Both the position numbers and the translations under genes were made by a program. Of a stretch of 64,000 bases of DNA, positions 25,887-34,193 are shown piece by piece (position 1 is the first letter of the stretch; the number at the start of each line of letters is the position of its first letter). The notes under the pieces are model-generated. The model did no database searches and was not told the origin of the DNA. It was given only the letters and a program-made list of their open reading frames with translations. Source of the DNA: Deltaproteobacteria bacterium UBA6106 (GTDB taxonomy: Bacteria > Desulfobacterota > Syntrophorhabdia > Syntrophorhabdales > Syntrophorhabdaceae); assembly GCA_002428485.1 (NCBI GenBank), contig DIWM01000053.1:1-64000 (forward strand), read 5' to 3'.

Positions 25887-27053
25887 ATGAACTTCGAGTT
25901 TACCGATGAACAAAAGGCGCTGAAGGCAAAAGTGCGCGACATGGTGGACAAACACGTCCTGCCGAGGGCAGCCAAGATCGATTCAACAAGCGAAATACCA
26001 TGGGACGTGATGAAGATAATGGCCGATATGGGCCTCTTCAAGTTCCTGATACCTGAGGAATACGGCGGGTCAGGAAAGGGCGACCTGAGGGCCCTCGAAC
26101 TGAGCATCATACGGGAGGAACTGTCCAGGGGGTCCTGCCAGGTAGACGCCATATACGCCCTGAATGGACTTGGAAGCTACTCTATTACCCATTCAGGGAC
26201 TGAGGATCAGAAGAAAAAATATCTCCCTCCCATTGCGAAAGGGGATATGCTGGCGTGCATGTCACTGTCCGAAAAGAACGCCGGCTCCGATGCGGCAGCC
26301 CTGAGCACCACTGCGGTGCTCGATGGGAATGAGTGGGTGCTGAACGGCGAGAAGATCTTTGCTTCCAATTCCAAGGTTGCCGGGGTGATCGTGATATTCG
26401 CCACAGTGGACAAAAGCAAAGGGGCGCACGGCATAACGGCATTTATAATGGATCCGACGATCTCGAAGTATGAGGTCCGGCCGTTCCAGGTGCTCTCACC
26501 CCACGATATCGGGGAGATTATATTGAAGGATACGAGGATACCGAAAGAGAACGTCCTCGGAGAAGTAGGGCACGGCTTCAGAGTGGCGATGAAGACACTC
26601 GACGTGCTCAGGACATCCGTCGGGGCGGCAGCCGTGGGGCTTGCGCAATATGCCCTGGACATCACGATCGAAAGGGTAAAGTCAAGGATACAGTTCGGCA
26701 AGCCGCTTGCAGAGCAGCAGATCACGCAGGACCGGCTCGCAGACATGGCAACAGAGATCAACGCCGGGCGGCTTATGACCCTGTACGCCGCATGGCTGAA
26801 AGATTCCGGCACGAGAAAGAGCGTAACGCTGGAGTCTTCCATGGCAAAGTGGTGGTGTACAGAGATGGCGCAGCGGGTCGTTGACAAATGCCTCCAGATG
26901 TGGGGAGGCTACGGGGTCATGATGGATTACCCCATGCAGCGGCTCTACCGCGCAGTGCGGGCGCCAAGGCTTTATGAAGGCACGACTGAGATTCAAAAGG
27001 TAATTGTGGCGAGAGAGCTGTTGAAATTATACCCGGACCCCGTGAAGGCATAG
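25887..27053 (+). CDS. acyl-CoA dehydrogenase
   Basis: A 388-residue FAD-dependent acyl-CoA dehydrogenase that introduces the alpha-beta double bond. It shows the N-terminal helical domain (FEFTDEQKALKAKVRD), CMSLSEKNAGSDAAAL around the flavin, and the C-terminal YEGTTEIQKVIVARELL. The glutamate in YEGT fits the catalytic base position of the short/medium-chain class. Start at the second ATG, 5 bp after GGAGG. Follows UbiD by 14 bp, so the two are surely co-expressed. Electrons probably go to an ETF that is not in this window. Confidence 0.93.
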   Translation: MNFEFTDEQKALKAKVRDMVDKHVLPRAAKIDSTSEIPWDVMKIMADMGLFKFLIPEEYGGSGKGDLRALELSIIREELSRGSCQVDAIYALNGLGSYSITHSGTEDQKKKYLPPIAKGDMLACMSLSEKNAGSDAAALSTTAVLDGNEWVLNGEKIFASNSKVAGVIVIFATVDKSKGAHGITAFIMDPTISKYEVRPFQVLSPHDIGEIILKDTRIPKENVLGEVGHGFRVAMKTLDVLRTSVGAAAVGLAQYALDITIERVKSRIQFGKPLAEQQITQDRLADMATEINAGRLMTLYAAWLKDSGTRKSVTLESSMAKWWCTEMAQRVVDKCLQMWGGYGVMMDYPMQRLYRAVRAPRLYEGTTEIQKVIVARELLKLYPDPVKA

Positions 27054-27174
27054 GTTCAACGGCAAACAGGTTCGATGAATATGAAAATACTTTAGCCTTG
27101 GCCGGACTCCACGTCTTCTGAACCCTCCAACCCCCCTGACGGGGGTCCGGTACCTGGCTTAAGGGAGATAGAAA

Positions 27175-28788
27175 ATGAAGCCGAACAATTATGTGTGCAG
27201 ACGTTATGAGGTTGTTGAGGAACTTATCAACGGATGTATGCAAAAGGTATTCAAGAACAGGCTAAAGAATGTGAACGAGGTCCTGCGAAACACGGTGATA
27301 AAGCATGGCAATAAGATAGGTTTTGTCTCCGGGGAGAGACGCTGGACCTTCAAAGAATTTTCCCATAAGGTTGACAGGATAGCCCTGTCGCTGCAGAAGG
27401 AATACGGCATTAAAAAAGGCGACCGTGTCGCTGTGCTCATGGGCACCGACCTGGATTTCCTTTTGGCTTTTTTCGGGACGACGAGGGTCGGCGGCATTAT
27501 CGTCCCTCTCAACACGCGCTTCAAGGGCGAAGAGCTTACCTTTGAGATCATAAATTCTGAAGCGGATATCCTGATACTTGACAGGGAGTTCTGGGAGACG
27601 GTGGGGCCTTACCGGAAGGAATGGACAACGGTCAGGCAGATATTTGTAAACGGTGGAGATGCACCCATCGATGCGCTGTCCTTTGATGTTCTCATGAATG
27701 AGAGAAAAGGAAAGATAGAGGAAGTGCCGGCAAGCGAGGACGACACGGTCATGATCATGTATACGTCCGGCACCACCGGACATCCGAAGGGCGCCATGCA
27801 GTTTCATCGCGGGATGATCGAGGCCTGTATGAGCATCGATGATCTCTACGAAACGGATCCCGGCAGGGACAAGGCATTATGCATTGTCCCCATGTTCCAT
27901 TCCACGGGGATCATTATGTCGGGGATAGGGTCTATCCTGATGGGCATTCCCTGTGTCTACATGCGCCAGTTCAAAACAAAAGACATGCTCGCAATCATCG
28001 AGAAGGAGAAGATCACCGTCGCGATCATGGTCCCTGCAATCCTGTGGCTTATGATCAACCACGCGGAGTTCAGGAACTACGATCTGAGCTCCTTCCGCAT
28101 TACCTGCATTGGCGGTTCGCCCAAGTCGCCTGATGTATTCAGGCAGATCAGGGAAAAGCTCCCCGGGCTGAAGCTGACAGAGGCTTTCGGCATGACGGAG
28201 ACCCATACGATGGACATCATCCTGACAGACGAAGAGATGGACGCGCACCTTGACACGGTCGGGAAGCTGTCGCCCCTGGACGAGGTCAGGATAATCGATG
28301 AGGGAGGAAAAGAATGTCCCTACAACGTCCCGGGAGAGCTCACCTTACGGGGGTCAAAGATCATCCCCAGTTACTGGAAGAACCCGTCGGAGACGAAAAG
28401 GCTCATTGTGGACGGATGGCTCCATACCGGTGATGTGGCAAGCATAAACGAAGAAGGGTTTATCTCCATCCTTGACCGCAAGAAAGACATGATCAACCGG
28501 GGCGGAGAGAAGATCTTCAGCCTTGAGGTGGAGAACGTGCTGTACAAACATCCGGGGATCATGGAGGCTGCCGTCGTGGGAGTGCCCGACGATGTTTTTG
28601 GAGAGCAGGTGAAGGCCTTCATAGTTCTCAAGCAAGGGGAACAGATGACCGAAGATGAGGTCAGAAAGTACTGTTCCGGGAACCTGGCGGATTACAAGGT
28701 TCCCAAGTACGTGGAGTTCATCAGCGAGATGCCCCGCAACCCCGGAGGCAAGGTGATGAAGCAGGCATTAAAGGCAGGCAAGGTCTAA
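27175..28788 (+). CDS. AMP-forming acyl-CoA synthetase
   Basis: A 537-residue adenylate-forming ligase that converts a carboxylic acid, CoA and ATP to acyl-CoA, AMP and PPi. The P-loop MYTSGTTGHPKGAM is at residues 195-208. Later come EAFGMTETHT, GWLHTGDVA, the hinge DRKKDMINRGGEKIFSLEVEN and the C-terminal lysine in GGKVMKQALK. Complete and normal in length. Released pyrophosphate could feed the PPi-type phosphofructokinase at 44125-45294. It follows a 121-bp gap that contains a short GC hairpin (27129-27145). Confidence 0.92.
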   Translation: MKPNNYVCRRYEVVEELINGCMQKVFKNRLKNVNEVLRNTVIKHGNKIGFVSGERRWTFKEFSHKVDRIALSLQKEYGIKKGDRVAVLMGTDLDFLLAFFGTTRVGGIIVPLNTRFKGEELTFEIINSEADILILDREFWETVGPYRKEWTTVRQIFVNGGDAPIDALSFDVLMNERKGKIEEVPASEDDTVMIMYTSGTTGHPKGAMQFHRGMIEACMSIDDLYETDPGRDKALCIVPMFHSTGIIMSGIGSILMGIPCVYMRQFKTKDMLAIIEKEKITVAIMVPAILWLMINHAEFRNYDLSSFRITCIGGSPKSPDVFRQIREKLPGLKLTEAFGMTETHTMDIILTDEEMDAHLDTVGKLSPLDEVRIIDEGGKECPYNVPGELTLRGSKIIPSYWKNPSETKRLIVDGWLHTGDVASINEEGFISILDRKKDMINRGGEKIFSLEVENVLYKHPGIMEAAVVGVPDDVFGEQVKAFIVLKQGEQMTEDEVRKYCSGNLADYKVPKYVEFISEMPRNPGGKVMKQALKAGKV

Positions 28789-28882
28789 ACTGTGTACCCT
28801 GAACCTGGTCGCCCGCACTGCTGCGAAGACAGGGCGCCCGTGTATGAGGGTATAGCCTGAGAATGATACGCGGAGGTGACAG

Positions 28883-29623
28883 ATGATATTTGATATCCAT
28901 GCGCATGTCGGCCATAGTAAGTACTCAGATAATTTGATCACGGCTGAGGCTGTTTTGAAGGTGATGGACAGTTCCGGCATTGACAGGGCTATCCTGCTCC
29001 CCACTGCTTCGACAGGAAGATACATAACGGCACAGCAGATGAAAGCGGAGGTGGACAAGGCCCCGGGCAGACTGGTCGGTTTTTTTTCAAGCGATGTAAA
29101 AGCAAAGGACGCAGTGGATCTTTTTACAGAGGCGGTCACGAAATATGGCGCCAAAGGAATAAAGATCCATCCTGTATATGCTGCCTGTGCCGCAGATGAC
29201 GAAAAATGGGTCTATCCGCTCCTCGAGAGGGCAGGGGAATTGAAGGTACCGGTCATGTTCCATTCAGGCGAAGCGCCGTACGCGACACCGTGGCAGATCG
29301 GGCTGGCAGCCATGGACTTCCCCAACACCACCGTTATCCTCGAACATATGGGCTTCGATGCCATGTGCTTCACCGATGCCGCTATAAAAATGGCGAAGAG
29401 GTCTGAAAACATTATCCTGGGCACCACGGGCGTAATGTATGAATTCCCTATCACCAAAGCTGTTAACGCGATAGGCGATGACAGGATCGTTTACGGCGGG
29501 GAGATGCCGATGAACAACCCCCTCCATGAGATACTGAAGGTTAAGGTGGCGAAGATAAGCGATGAGGCAAAGGAAAAGATATTGGGCAGGAACATAGCGC
29601 GGATCCTGAACATAACGATCTGA
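28883..29623 (+). CDS. amidohydrolase family protein (amidohydrolase_2 type)
   Basis: A 246-residue TIM-barrel metal-dependent hydrolase or decarboxylase related to the ACMSD/amidohydrolase_2 group. Metal ligands: H6 and H8 in DIHAHVG, H127 in MFHSGE and H155 in LEHMGFD. The last ligand, normally an aspartate in GSDxP, is glutamate (E207 in YGGEMP), which may change the metal or the chemistry. In this pathway it could open a ring or act as a second decarboxylase. Shorter than most family members. Confidence 0.8.
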   Translation: MIFDIHAHVGHSKYSDNLITAEAVLKVMDSSGIDRAILLPTASTGRYITAQQMKAEVDKAPGRLVGFFSSDVKAKDAVDLFTEAVTKYGAKGIKIHPVYAACAADDEKWVYPLLERAGELKVPVMFHSGEAPYATPWQIGLAAMDFPNTTVILEHMGFDAMCFTDAAIKMAKRSENIILGTTGVMYEFPITKAVNAIGDDRIVYGGEMPMNNPLHEILKVKVAKISDEAKEKILGRNIARILNITI

Positions 29624-29659
29624 CACAAAAGGTTTTGGTGTCTGAGAAGAGGTGGGAGA

Positions 29660-30091
29660 ATGAACAGCACGGCAAGTGAAGATCAGAAGAAGAAATTCGA
29701 ACAGATCGTGAAACGGGAGAGGCCTCTCTACTATAAATTTCTGGGCATGGATATCCTGGATGTAAAGCTGGGATACGCTAAATTGAAGATGGATTACAAC
29801 GTGAACCTGACGAACCCCTATGGATTTGTGAACGGCGGATTCTTCTCGATACTGGCGGATGCGGCGTTGGCCTGCGCCCTTCTGGGAATGACCGACGAAA
29901 GCCCCACTCGCAGACTGGTAACCATAGAGTACAAAATGAACATTATAAGGCCGGTTCAGGAAGGGGCTGTTACTGCGGAAGCGAAGGTCGTCCACCTCGG
30001 GAAAGATACTGCGCTCGGCGATGTAGATGTTTGGGATCATAGAGGGAGAATGGTTGCCAAAGGATTGATCACGTACTCAATAAAGCTTTGA
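29660..30091 (+). CDS. PaaI-like hotdog thioesterase
   Basis: A 143-residue single-hotdog protein. The central block NPYGFVNGGFFSILADAA matches the PaaI motif NxxGxxHGGxxxxLAD, with asparagine (N58) in place of the histidine and D67 retained. It probably hydrolyses dead-end CoA esters to recycle CoA. Next to the amidohydrolase (36 bp) in the same operon. Confidence 0.82.
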   Translation: MNSTASEDQKKKFEQIVKRERPLYYKFLGMDILDVKLGYAKLKMDYNVNLTNPYGFVNGGFFSILADAALACALLGMTDESPTRRLVTIEYKMNIIRPVQEGAVTAEAKVVHLGKDTALGDVDVWDHRGRMVAKGLITYSIKL

Positions 30092-30111
30092 TGGAGGCTG
30101 AACGTAAACTG

Positions 30112-30149
30112 CTCTGCGCCGGACGATGTCAGTATGAAAGGGCGCAGAG
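30112..30149 (+). terminator. 9-bp hairpin before the hydroxyacyl-CoA dehydrogenase gene
   Basis: CTCTGCGCC (30112-30120) and GGCGCAGAG (30141-30149) form a perfect 9-bp stem with a 20-nt loop. Five Ts follow 11 nt later, so it is a weak terminator or attenuator at most. Confidence 0.35.
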
Positions 30150-30188
30150 ATTGAGAGCATGTTTTTAAGATTATAGAAAGGAGCAGGC

Positions 30189-31076
30189 ATGGCGATCAGA
30201 AATGTTGGGATCATCGGGTGCGGTACGATGGGGGCAGGCATAGCGCAGATAGCCCTTCAGGCCGGTTATCTGGTAACGGTGAACGAAATCAACCGGGAAT
30301 TGCTCGATAAAGGTTTGGAACGTATCCATAGTTCGCTTGACAAGATGCAGGGGAAAGGACTGATAGATGATGCACAAAAAGGTGAGATGATAAAGCGGTT
30401 ATCAGGTACAACCACGCTTAATGAACTGGATCAATGTGATCTTGTTATTGAGGCTGTGATCGAGAGCCTTGATGTGAAAATAAAACTATTCACCGCCCTC
30501 GATGCTGTGTGCAAAAAAGAAGCTATTTTTGCGAGCAATACGTCATCCCTGTCTGTTACGCAGATTGCAGCCGCCACATCCAGGCTGAAGCAGTTCATAG
30601 GGCTTCACTTTTTTAATCCTCCCACGCTCATGCCCCTGGTTGAGGTAATAAGGACCATGACAACAGATAAGGTAGTTCTGCAGGAAACCATAGGTTTTAT
30701 TAAGTCCTTGAAAAAAGTAGCCATAGTCGCCAAGGATAGCGCAGGTTTTATTGTTAACAGGCTTCTCACGCCTTATCTGCTGGACGCCATACGTGCGGTG
30801 GGAGATGACGTAGGTTCTGTAGAGGATATCGACGCGGGCATGAAGCTCGGCTGCAACCACCCGATGGGACCTCTCATGCTGGCAGATTTTATTGGCCTCG
30901 ACGTGCTTTACAACGCCGCCAATATTCTCTTTGAAGAGTACAGGGAGAAACGGTATGCTCCCCCTCCGATTCTCAAACGGTTGGTTATCATGGGGCACAT
31001 AGGAACAAAGACTGGAATGGGGTTTTATGATTGGTCAGACATGAAAAAACCAAAACCGGCCCAACTGGCAGTTTAG
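30189..31076 (+). CDS. 3-hydroxyacyl-CoA dehydrogenase
   Basis: A 295-residue NAD-dependent enzyme that oxidises 3-hydroxyacyl-CoA to 3-ketoacyl-CoA. Rossmann motif GCGTMGAG at residues 10-17, FASNTSSLSVTQIA, GLHFFNPPTLMPLVEV with the catalytic histidine, and KDSAGFIVNRLLTP. Length matches the 3-hydroxybutyryl-CoA dehydrogenase type. Forms a complete beta-oxidation set with the next two genes. Confidence 0.94.
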   Translation: MAIRNVGIIGCGTMGAGIAQIALQAGYLVTVNEINRELLDKGLERIHSSLDKMQGKGLIDDAQKGEMIKRLSGTTTLNELDQCDLVIEAVIESLDVKIKLFTALDAVCKKEAIFASNTSSLSVTQIAAATSRLKQFIGLHFFNPPTLMPLVEVIRTMTTDKVVLQETIGFIKSLKKVAIVAKDSAGFIVNRLLTPYLLDAIRAVGDDVGSVEDIDAGMKLGCNHPMGPLMLADFIGLDVLYNAANILFEEYREKRYAPPPILKRLVIMGHIGTKTGMGFYDWSDMKKPKPAQLAV

Positions 31077-31099
31077 TCCGAAGCGAAAGGAGTTTGGCG

Positions 31100-31888
31100 A
31101 TGAAGAATCCCGCTGTCTTGTATGAAGTGAAGAACCAGGTGGGATATGTCACCTTGAATCGGCCTGATCACCATAACAGCATTAATAAAGAGATCTTAGA
31201 TCAATTCTTTACGATTTTATCTGCATGTAAACATGACGACAACTGCCGTGTGCTGATTATTACAGGGGCAGGGGAGAAGGCCTTTTGCGCAGGCGCAGAT
31301 ATAAATATGTTCACAGAGGTGATGCATACTGCCCTGGGTGGACGGGATTGGTCCCGGTACGGCCAGGCTATCTTCAGCATGCTCGACAACCTTGGCAAAC
31401 CCTCCATTGCCGCAGTCAATGGGATGGCTCTGGGTGGTGGATTGGAGTTGGCCCTTGCCTGCACATTCAGGATTGCATCACAGAAGGCGCGGTTCGGTTT
31501 CAGCGAGATTTCGCTTGGTTTTATTCCTGGATGGGGTGGGATCGTGAGAATGACGCGTCTTCTCGGGAAAGCAAAAACAACGGAACTGGTGCTGACAGGC
31601 AGGCACATCGATGCCGGAGAGGCCCTGGATCTTGGAGCAGTCAACAGCGTTGTACCTCCGGAGGAACTTTTGTCCTCCTCGGAGGTCCTTGCCCGGAAGA
31701 TCATGAACAACAGTCCTGTTGCGGTGAGGCTGGCGTTGGAGGCTTTATATTATGCCGGCGACCTGTCATTCGATGAAGCCCTTGTGGCCGAGTCAAACAT
31801 TGCCGGGCTCGCATGCAATAGCGAGGACGCAAAAGAGGGAATAAGGGCGTTTATAGAAAAGAGAAATCCGCAATTTAAGGGAAAGTGA
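31100..31888 (+). CDS. enoyl-CoA hydratase/isomerase
   Basis: A 262-residue crotonase-family enzyme. The oxyanion-hole segment is KAFCAGADINMF, and both catalytic glutamates are present: E116 in LGGGLELALAC and E136 in FSEISLGFIPGWGG. This predicts real hydratase activity. The start at 31100 is chosen for the GAAAGGAG site; an upstream in-frame stretch overlaps the dehydrogenase gene. It is 9 bp upstream of the thiolase. Confidence 0.94.
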   Translation: MKNPAVLYEVKNQVGYVTLNRPDHHNSINKEILDQFFTILSACKHDDNCRVLIITGAGEKAFCAGADINMFTEVMHTALGGRDWSRYGQAIFSMLDNLGKPSIAAVNGMALGGGLELALACTFRIASQKARFGFSEISLGFIPGWGGIVRMTRLLGKAKTTELVLTGRHIDAGEALDLGAVNSVVPPEELLSSSEVLARKIMNNSPVAVRLALEALYYAGDLSFDEALVAESNIAGLACNSEDAKEGIRAFIEKRNPQFKGK

Positions 31889-31897
31889 GGAGAAAGT

Positions 31898-33073
31898 ATG
31901 GAAGATATCGTTATTGTCGGCGCTGCCAGGACTCCAATCGGTGAATTCGGCGGCTCGCTGAGAGATGTGCCCGTAGTATCCCTGGGAATAACCGTTATCG
32001 ATGCTGCCGTGGAGCGTGCAGGCATAGACAAACAGATCGTCGAACAGGTGATAATGGGGAACTGTTTTGACCCGGCCGATACGAACGTCACCAGGGTCAC
32101 CGCGGTGAAGGCTGGTCTCCCGATAGAAGCCCCTGCCTATACGATCGTTGCAACCTGCGGATCGGGTATGCAGGCGATCATCTCCGGGATCCACAGTATC
32201 AGGGAAGGCGATGCCGAGGTTGTGCTTGCCGGTGGATTTGAGAGCATGAGCACCGCCCCTTACCTGCTTTACTCGGCCCGTTGGGGACAGCGCCTGAATC
32301 ATGGACAGATGGTTGATCTCCTGTGGCGTGCCATGCATGAGCACCCTATCGGAGGGGGAATGGGGATGACAGCGGAGAACCTGGCGGAGAAATACGGCAT
32401 CACGAGGGAAGAACAGGACAGCTTTGCATTATCGAGCCAGCAGAGGGCGAGCAAAGCTTTAAAGGAAGGCAGGTTCAAGGAAGAGATCGCCCCGGTGTTG
32501 ATACCCACAAAAAAGGGGGTGCCCAGGGTTGTAGACACCGATGAGTATCCGAAGCCGGGTATGACCCTGGAAAAGCTTGCTCAGTTGCAGCCGGTCTTCA
32601 AGAAGAACGGTACAGTGACGGCAGGAAACGCCTGCGGCATAAACGATGCCGCCGCCGCCGTGATACTGATGAGCAAAGAAAAAGCAGATAAGCTGGGGCT
32701 TAAGCCTTTGTGCCGGATTATCGGTGAAGCATCAGCAGGGGTAGATCCGGCATATATGGGGATCGGTCCTGTCCCGTCGAGCAGGAAGGCATTGAAAAAG
32801 GCCGGGCTTTCTCTCGGTGATATCGAACTTTTTGAGATAAATGAGGCCTTCGCCGCCCAGTACCTTTCTTGTGAAAGAGAGTTGGGCCTGAACAGGGAGA
32901 TCGTGAACGTCAATGGCAGCGGGATATCCCTTGGCCATCCGGTGGGGGCAACGGGAACGAGGCTCGTGGTAACGCTTCTTTATGAGATGCAAAAAAGAGG
33001 CCTGAGATATGGATTAGCAAGCCTCTGCGCCGGCGGCGGACTCGGATATGCAGTTGTCGTTGAACGTTATTGA
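31898..33073 (+). CDS. acetyl-CoA acetyltransferase (thiolase)
   Basis: A 391-residue thiolase. The acyl-accepting cysteine is C87 in VATCGSGMQAI, the histidine is in GISLGHPVGATG, and the second cysteine in SLCAGGGLGYAVV. It cleaves 3-ketoacyl-CoA with CoA to give acetyl-CoA, finishing the beta-oxidation set, or condenses acetyl-CoA. Complete, and preceded by GAGGAGAAAG. Confidence 0.95.
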   Translation: MEDIVIVGAARTPIGEFGGSLRDVPVVSLGITVIDAAVERAGIDKQIVEQVIMGNCFDPADTNVTRVTAVKAGLPIEAPAYTIVATCGSGMQAIISGIHSIREGDAEVVLAGGFESMSTAPYLLYSARWGQRLNHGQMVDLLWRAMHEHPIGGGMGMTAENLAEKYGITREEQDSFALSSQQRASKALKEGRFKEEIAPVLIPTKKGVPRVVDTDEYPKPGMTLEKLAQLQPVFKKNGTVTAGNACGINDAAAAVILMSKEKADKLGLKPLCRIIGEASAGVDPAYMGIGPVPSSRKALKKAGLSLGDIELFEINEAFAAQYLSCERELGLNREIVNVNGSGISLGHPVGATGTRLVVTLLYEMQKRGLRYGLASLCAGGGLGYAVVVERY

Positions 33074-33154
33074 AAAGGTGATAAAACCATTGAGGATTTT
33101 AGTGCAGCATTTTAGTTTTAAGCTGTCTTCACAACAAAATAACAGGAGGATGCA

Positions 33155-34123
33155 ATGAAAAGAGTAAGGTTGATCGGTATAATGGCATTGGGGTTTATAT
33201 TGATATCTTCTGTCGTCATGTTGGGAATCAGTGCGGCGCAGAGCCGGCAGATCGTGACGTGCGCATCAGGTTCCACGGGAGGAGGTTTTTATCTTCTGGG
33301 CTCCGGACTGGCAACTATTCTACAGAAGCACATACCCGGCGTAATAGCAAACAATCAGGCAACGACCGGAGCGGCAGAAAATGTAAGACTTGTCGGTCAG
33401 GGTCATGCCACGGTAGGACTCGCAGGCGGTGACCATATGTATTTTGGCTACCGCGGAGGGAGAGAGTTTGACAAACCCAACAAGGACATCAGGCTGCTCA
33501 TCGGCACGTATACGCCGACACAACATATCGTGGTGCATGCGGACCTGAAGGTCAACAGCATTGCAGACCTGAAAGGAAAACGGATCGGTACCACACCGGG
33601 CTTCAACGCCAACGAATGTGCCCCGGCAATCCTCGAGGCATACGGAATAAAGAAGAATGAGGTAAAGATCGTGCCTATGGCCGGTGCACAGGTTCTGGAG
33701 GCTTACCAGGACAAGAAGGTAGACGCATTTATCCTCGCGTTCGGAGCTCCCCATCCTTTGATAACACAGGCGCTCAAGATCACGAAATCAAAATTCCTGT
33801 ATATAGACGCTGATAAGATCAAATCTTTGCTGGAAAAGTATCCCTATTGGATCGAGACCGTTGTCAAGAAAAGCGACTACCAGGGACTCGATCGCGATTA
33901 TCACGCCATCATGGATCCTGTGGCGTGGGTTGTCAATGCAAAAGTGCCCGATGATCTGGCATACCAGATGGTGAAAACGATCATTGAGCATAACAGCGAT
34001 TACCAGAAGATCTACAGGGAATCGGCAGAGTTCAACAAAGAGAATGCACTCAAGCTGAAGCATCTTATCCCCCTGCACCCGGGAGCAGAAAAATATTACA
34101 GGGAGAAGGGGCTGTTAAAATAG
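33155..34123 (+). CDS. TAXI family TRAP transporter solute-binding protein
   Basis: A 322-residue periplasmic binding protein. The N-terminal signal is hydrophobic (residues 6-28). The family block TCASGSTGGGFYLLGSGLATIL and the downstream ATTGAAENVRLVGQG are diagnostic of TAXI proteins, as is GKRIGTTPGFNAN. It delivers a carboxylate to the fused permease encoded next. Strong ribosome site AGGAGG. The ligand is not known; context suggests the acid degraded by the flanking genes. Confidence 0.92.
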   Translation: MKRVRLIGIMALGFILISSVVMLGISAAQSRQIVTCASGSTGGGFYLLGSGLATILQKHIPGVIANNQATTGAAENVRLVGQGHATVGLAGGDHMYFGYRGGREFDKPNKDIRLLIGTYTPTQHIVVHADLKVNSIADLKGKRIGTTPGFNANECAPAILEAYGIKKNEVKIVPMAGAQVLEAYQDKKVDAFILAFGAPHPLITQALKITKSKFLYIDADKIKSLLEKYPYWIETVVKKSDYQGLDRDYHAIMDPVAWVVNAKVPDDLAYQMVKTIIEHNSDYQKIYRESAEFNKENALKLKHLIPLHPGAEKYYREKGLLK

Positions 34124-34193
34124 GCAGTAATGGCAAATCGAAAATGGTTAATTGATAGGCTGTGATAACCATCGGATGTAAGGAGGCTGATTG

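Noticed and set aside
27129..27145. ACCCCC/GGGGGT hairpin before the CoA ligase gene as terminator
   Set aside because: Six-bp stem without a following T run; no evidence that transcription ends there.
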